A DNA stretch of 11,243 bases from positions 1 to 11,243 of the forward strand of contig CAZIVR010000112.1 of assembly GCA_964542745.1 (NCBI GenBank), read 5' to 3'. A program made the position numbers and the translations under genes. This stretch comes from DATKAB01 sp964542745 (GTDB lineage Bacteria; Eisenbacteria; RBG-16-71-46). Positions within the stretch are counted from its first letter, which is position 1, and every line of letters begins with the position of its first letter. The notes beneath the pieces were generated by a model. The model was not told the DNA's origin. It saw only the letters and a list, made by a program, of their open reading frames with translations, and did no database searches. Shown one piece after another: positions 11,224 through 11,243 of this stretch.

Positions 11224-11243
11224 GTCTTCGGCAATAGATATTA

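Noticed and set aside
1..11243. tRNA, rRNA, integrase or attachment-site repeats
   Set aside because: None could be recognised on either strand; integration cannot be supported from this window.

Overview
The window is about 11.2 kb of uniformly GC-rich DNA (roughly 65-70% by eye). It is packed with short genes that overlap or abut, and all but one lie on the minus strand. I see no rRNA, tRNA, integrase, transposase, polymerase, terminase, portal, tail or baseplate gene. Instead there is a run of small beta-rich proteins, small membrane proteins with Arg/Lys-rich segments, a transglutaminase-like cysteine protein, and a winged-helix protein whose gene carries an iteron-like repeat array. The best overall reading is part or most of a small tailless, probably membrane-containing bacterial virus, or a provirus or plasmid form of one. 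That is inference: no packaging ATPase is visible, and no single gene proves the lineage. The host is unknown. High GC and a C-terminal domain resembling type IX secretion or FlgD-like sorting domains would fit a GC-rich bacterium of the Gemmatimonadota, Eisenbacteria or FCB type, but this is weak.

Layout in transcription order. (1) Right minus-strand cluster, 11223 down to 7541: a small 49-aa frame open to the window edge, a coiled-coil protein with a Cys-rich zinc-binding tail, a one-helix membrane protein, a small SH3/KOW-like protein, a basic 94-aa protein, a coiled-coil protein broken by an assembly gap, an exported protein with a sorting-domain-like C-terminus, a CsrA-family protein, and a winged-helix protein with internal repeats. 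Most junctions are GTGA or ATGA overlaps, so this looks like one translationally coupled operon. (2) A single plus-strand gene, 6488-7513, that converges on the winged-helix gene across a GC-rich terminator-like hairpin. (3) A divergent, comparatively AT-rich control region, 6222-6487, with a long inverted repeat and a perfect 15-bp palindrome that overlaps a copy of the repeat found inside the winged-helix gene. (4) Left minus-strand structural-type operon, 6221 down to 63: transglutaminase-like protein, Pro-rich membrane protein with an assembly gap, two more membrane proteins, two proteins sharing an Arg-rich PRRNP segment, a capsid-like protein, four further beta-rich proteins and a 48-aa protein.

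How the parts may work together: the winged-helix protein is a candidate replication initiator or regulator acting on TGACACCCTTT repeats, four copies of which all lie in the same orientation (one at 6460, three at 7861-7991). The CsrA-like protein is a candidate translational regulator. The left operon probably supplies the virion. Two runs of exactly 100 N (5489-5588 and 9446-9545) are scaffold gaps of unknown true length, and each interrupts a coding region.
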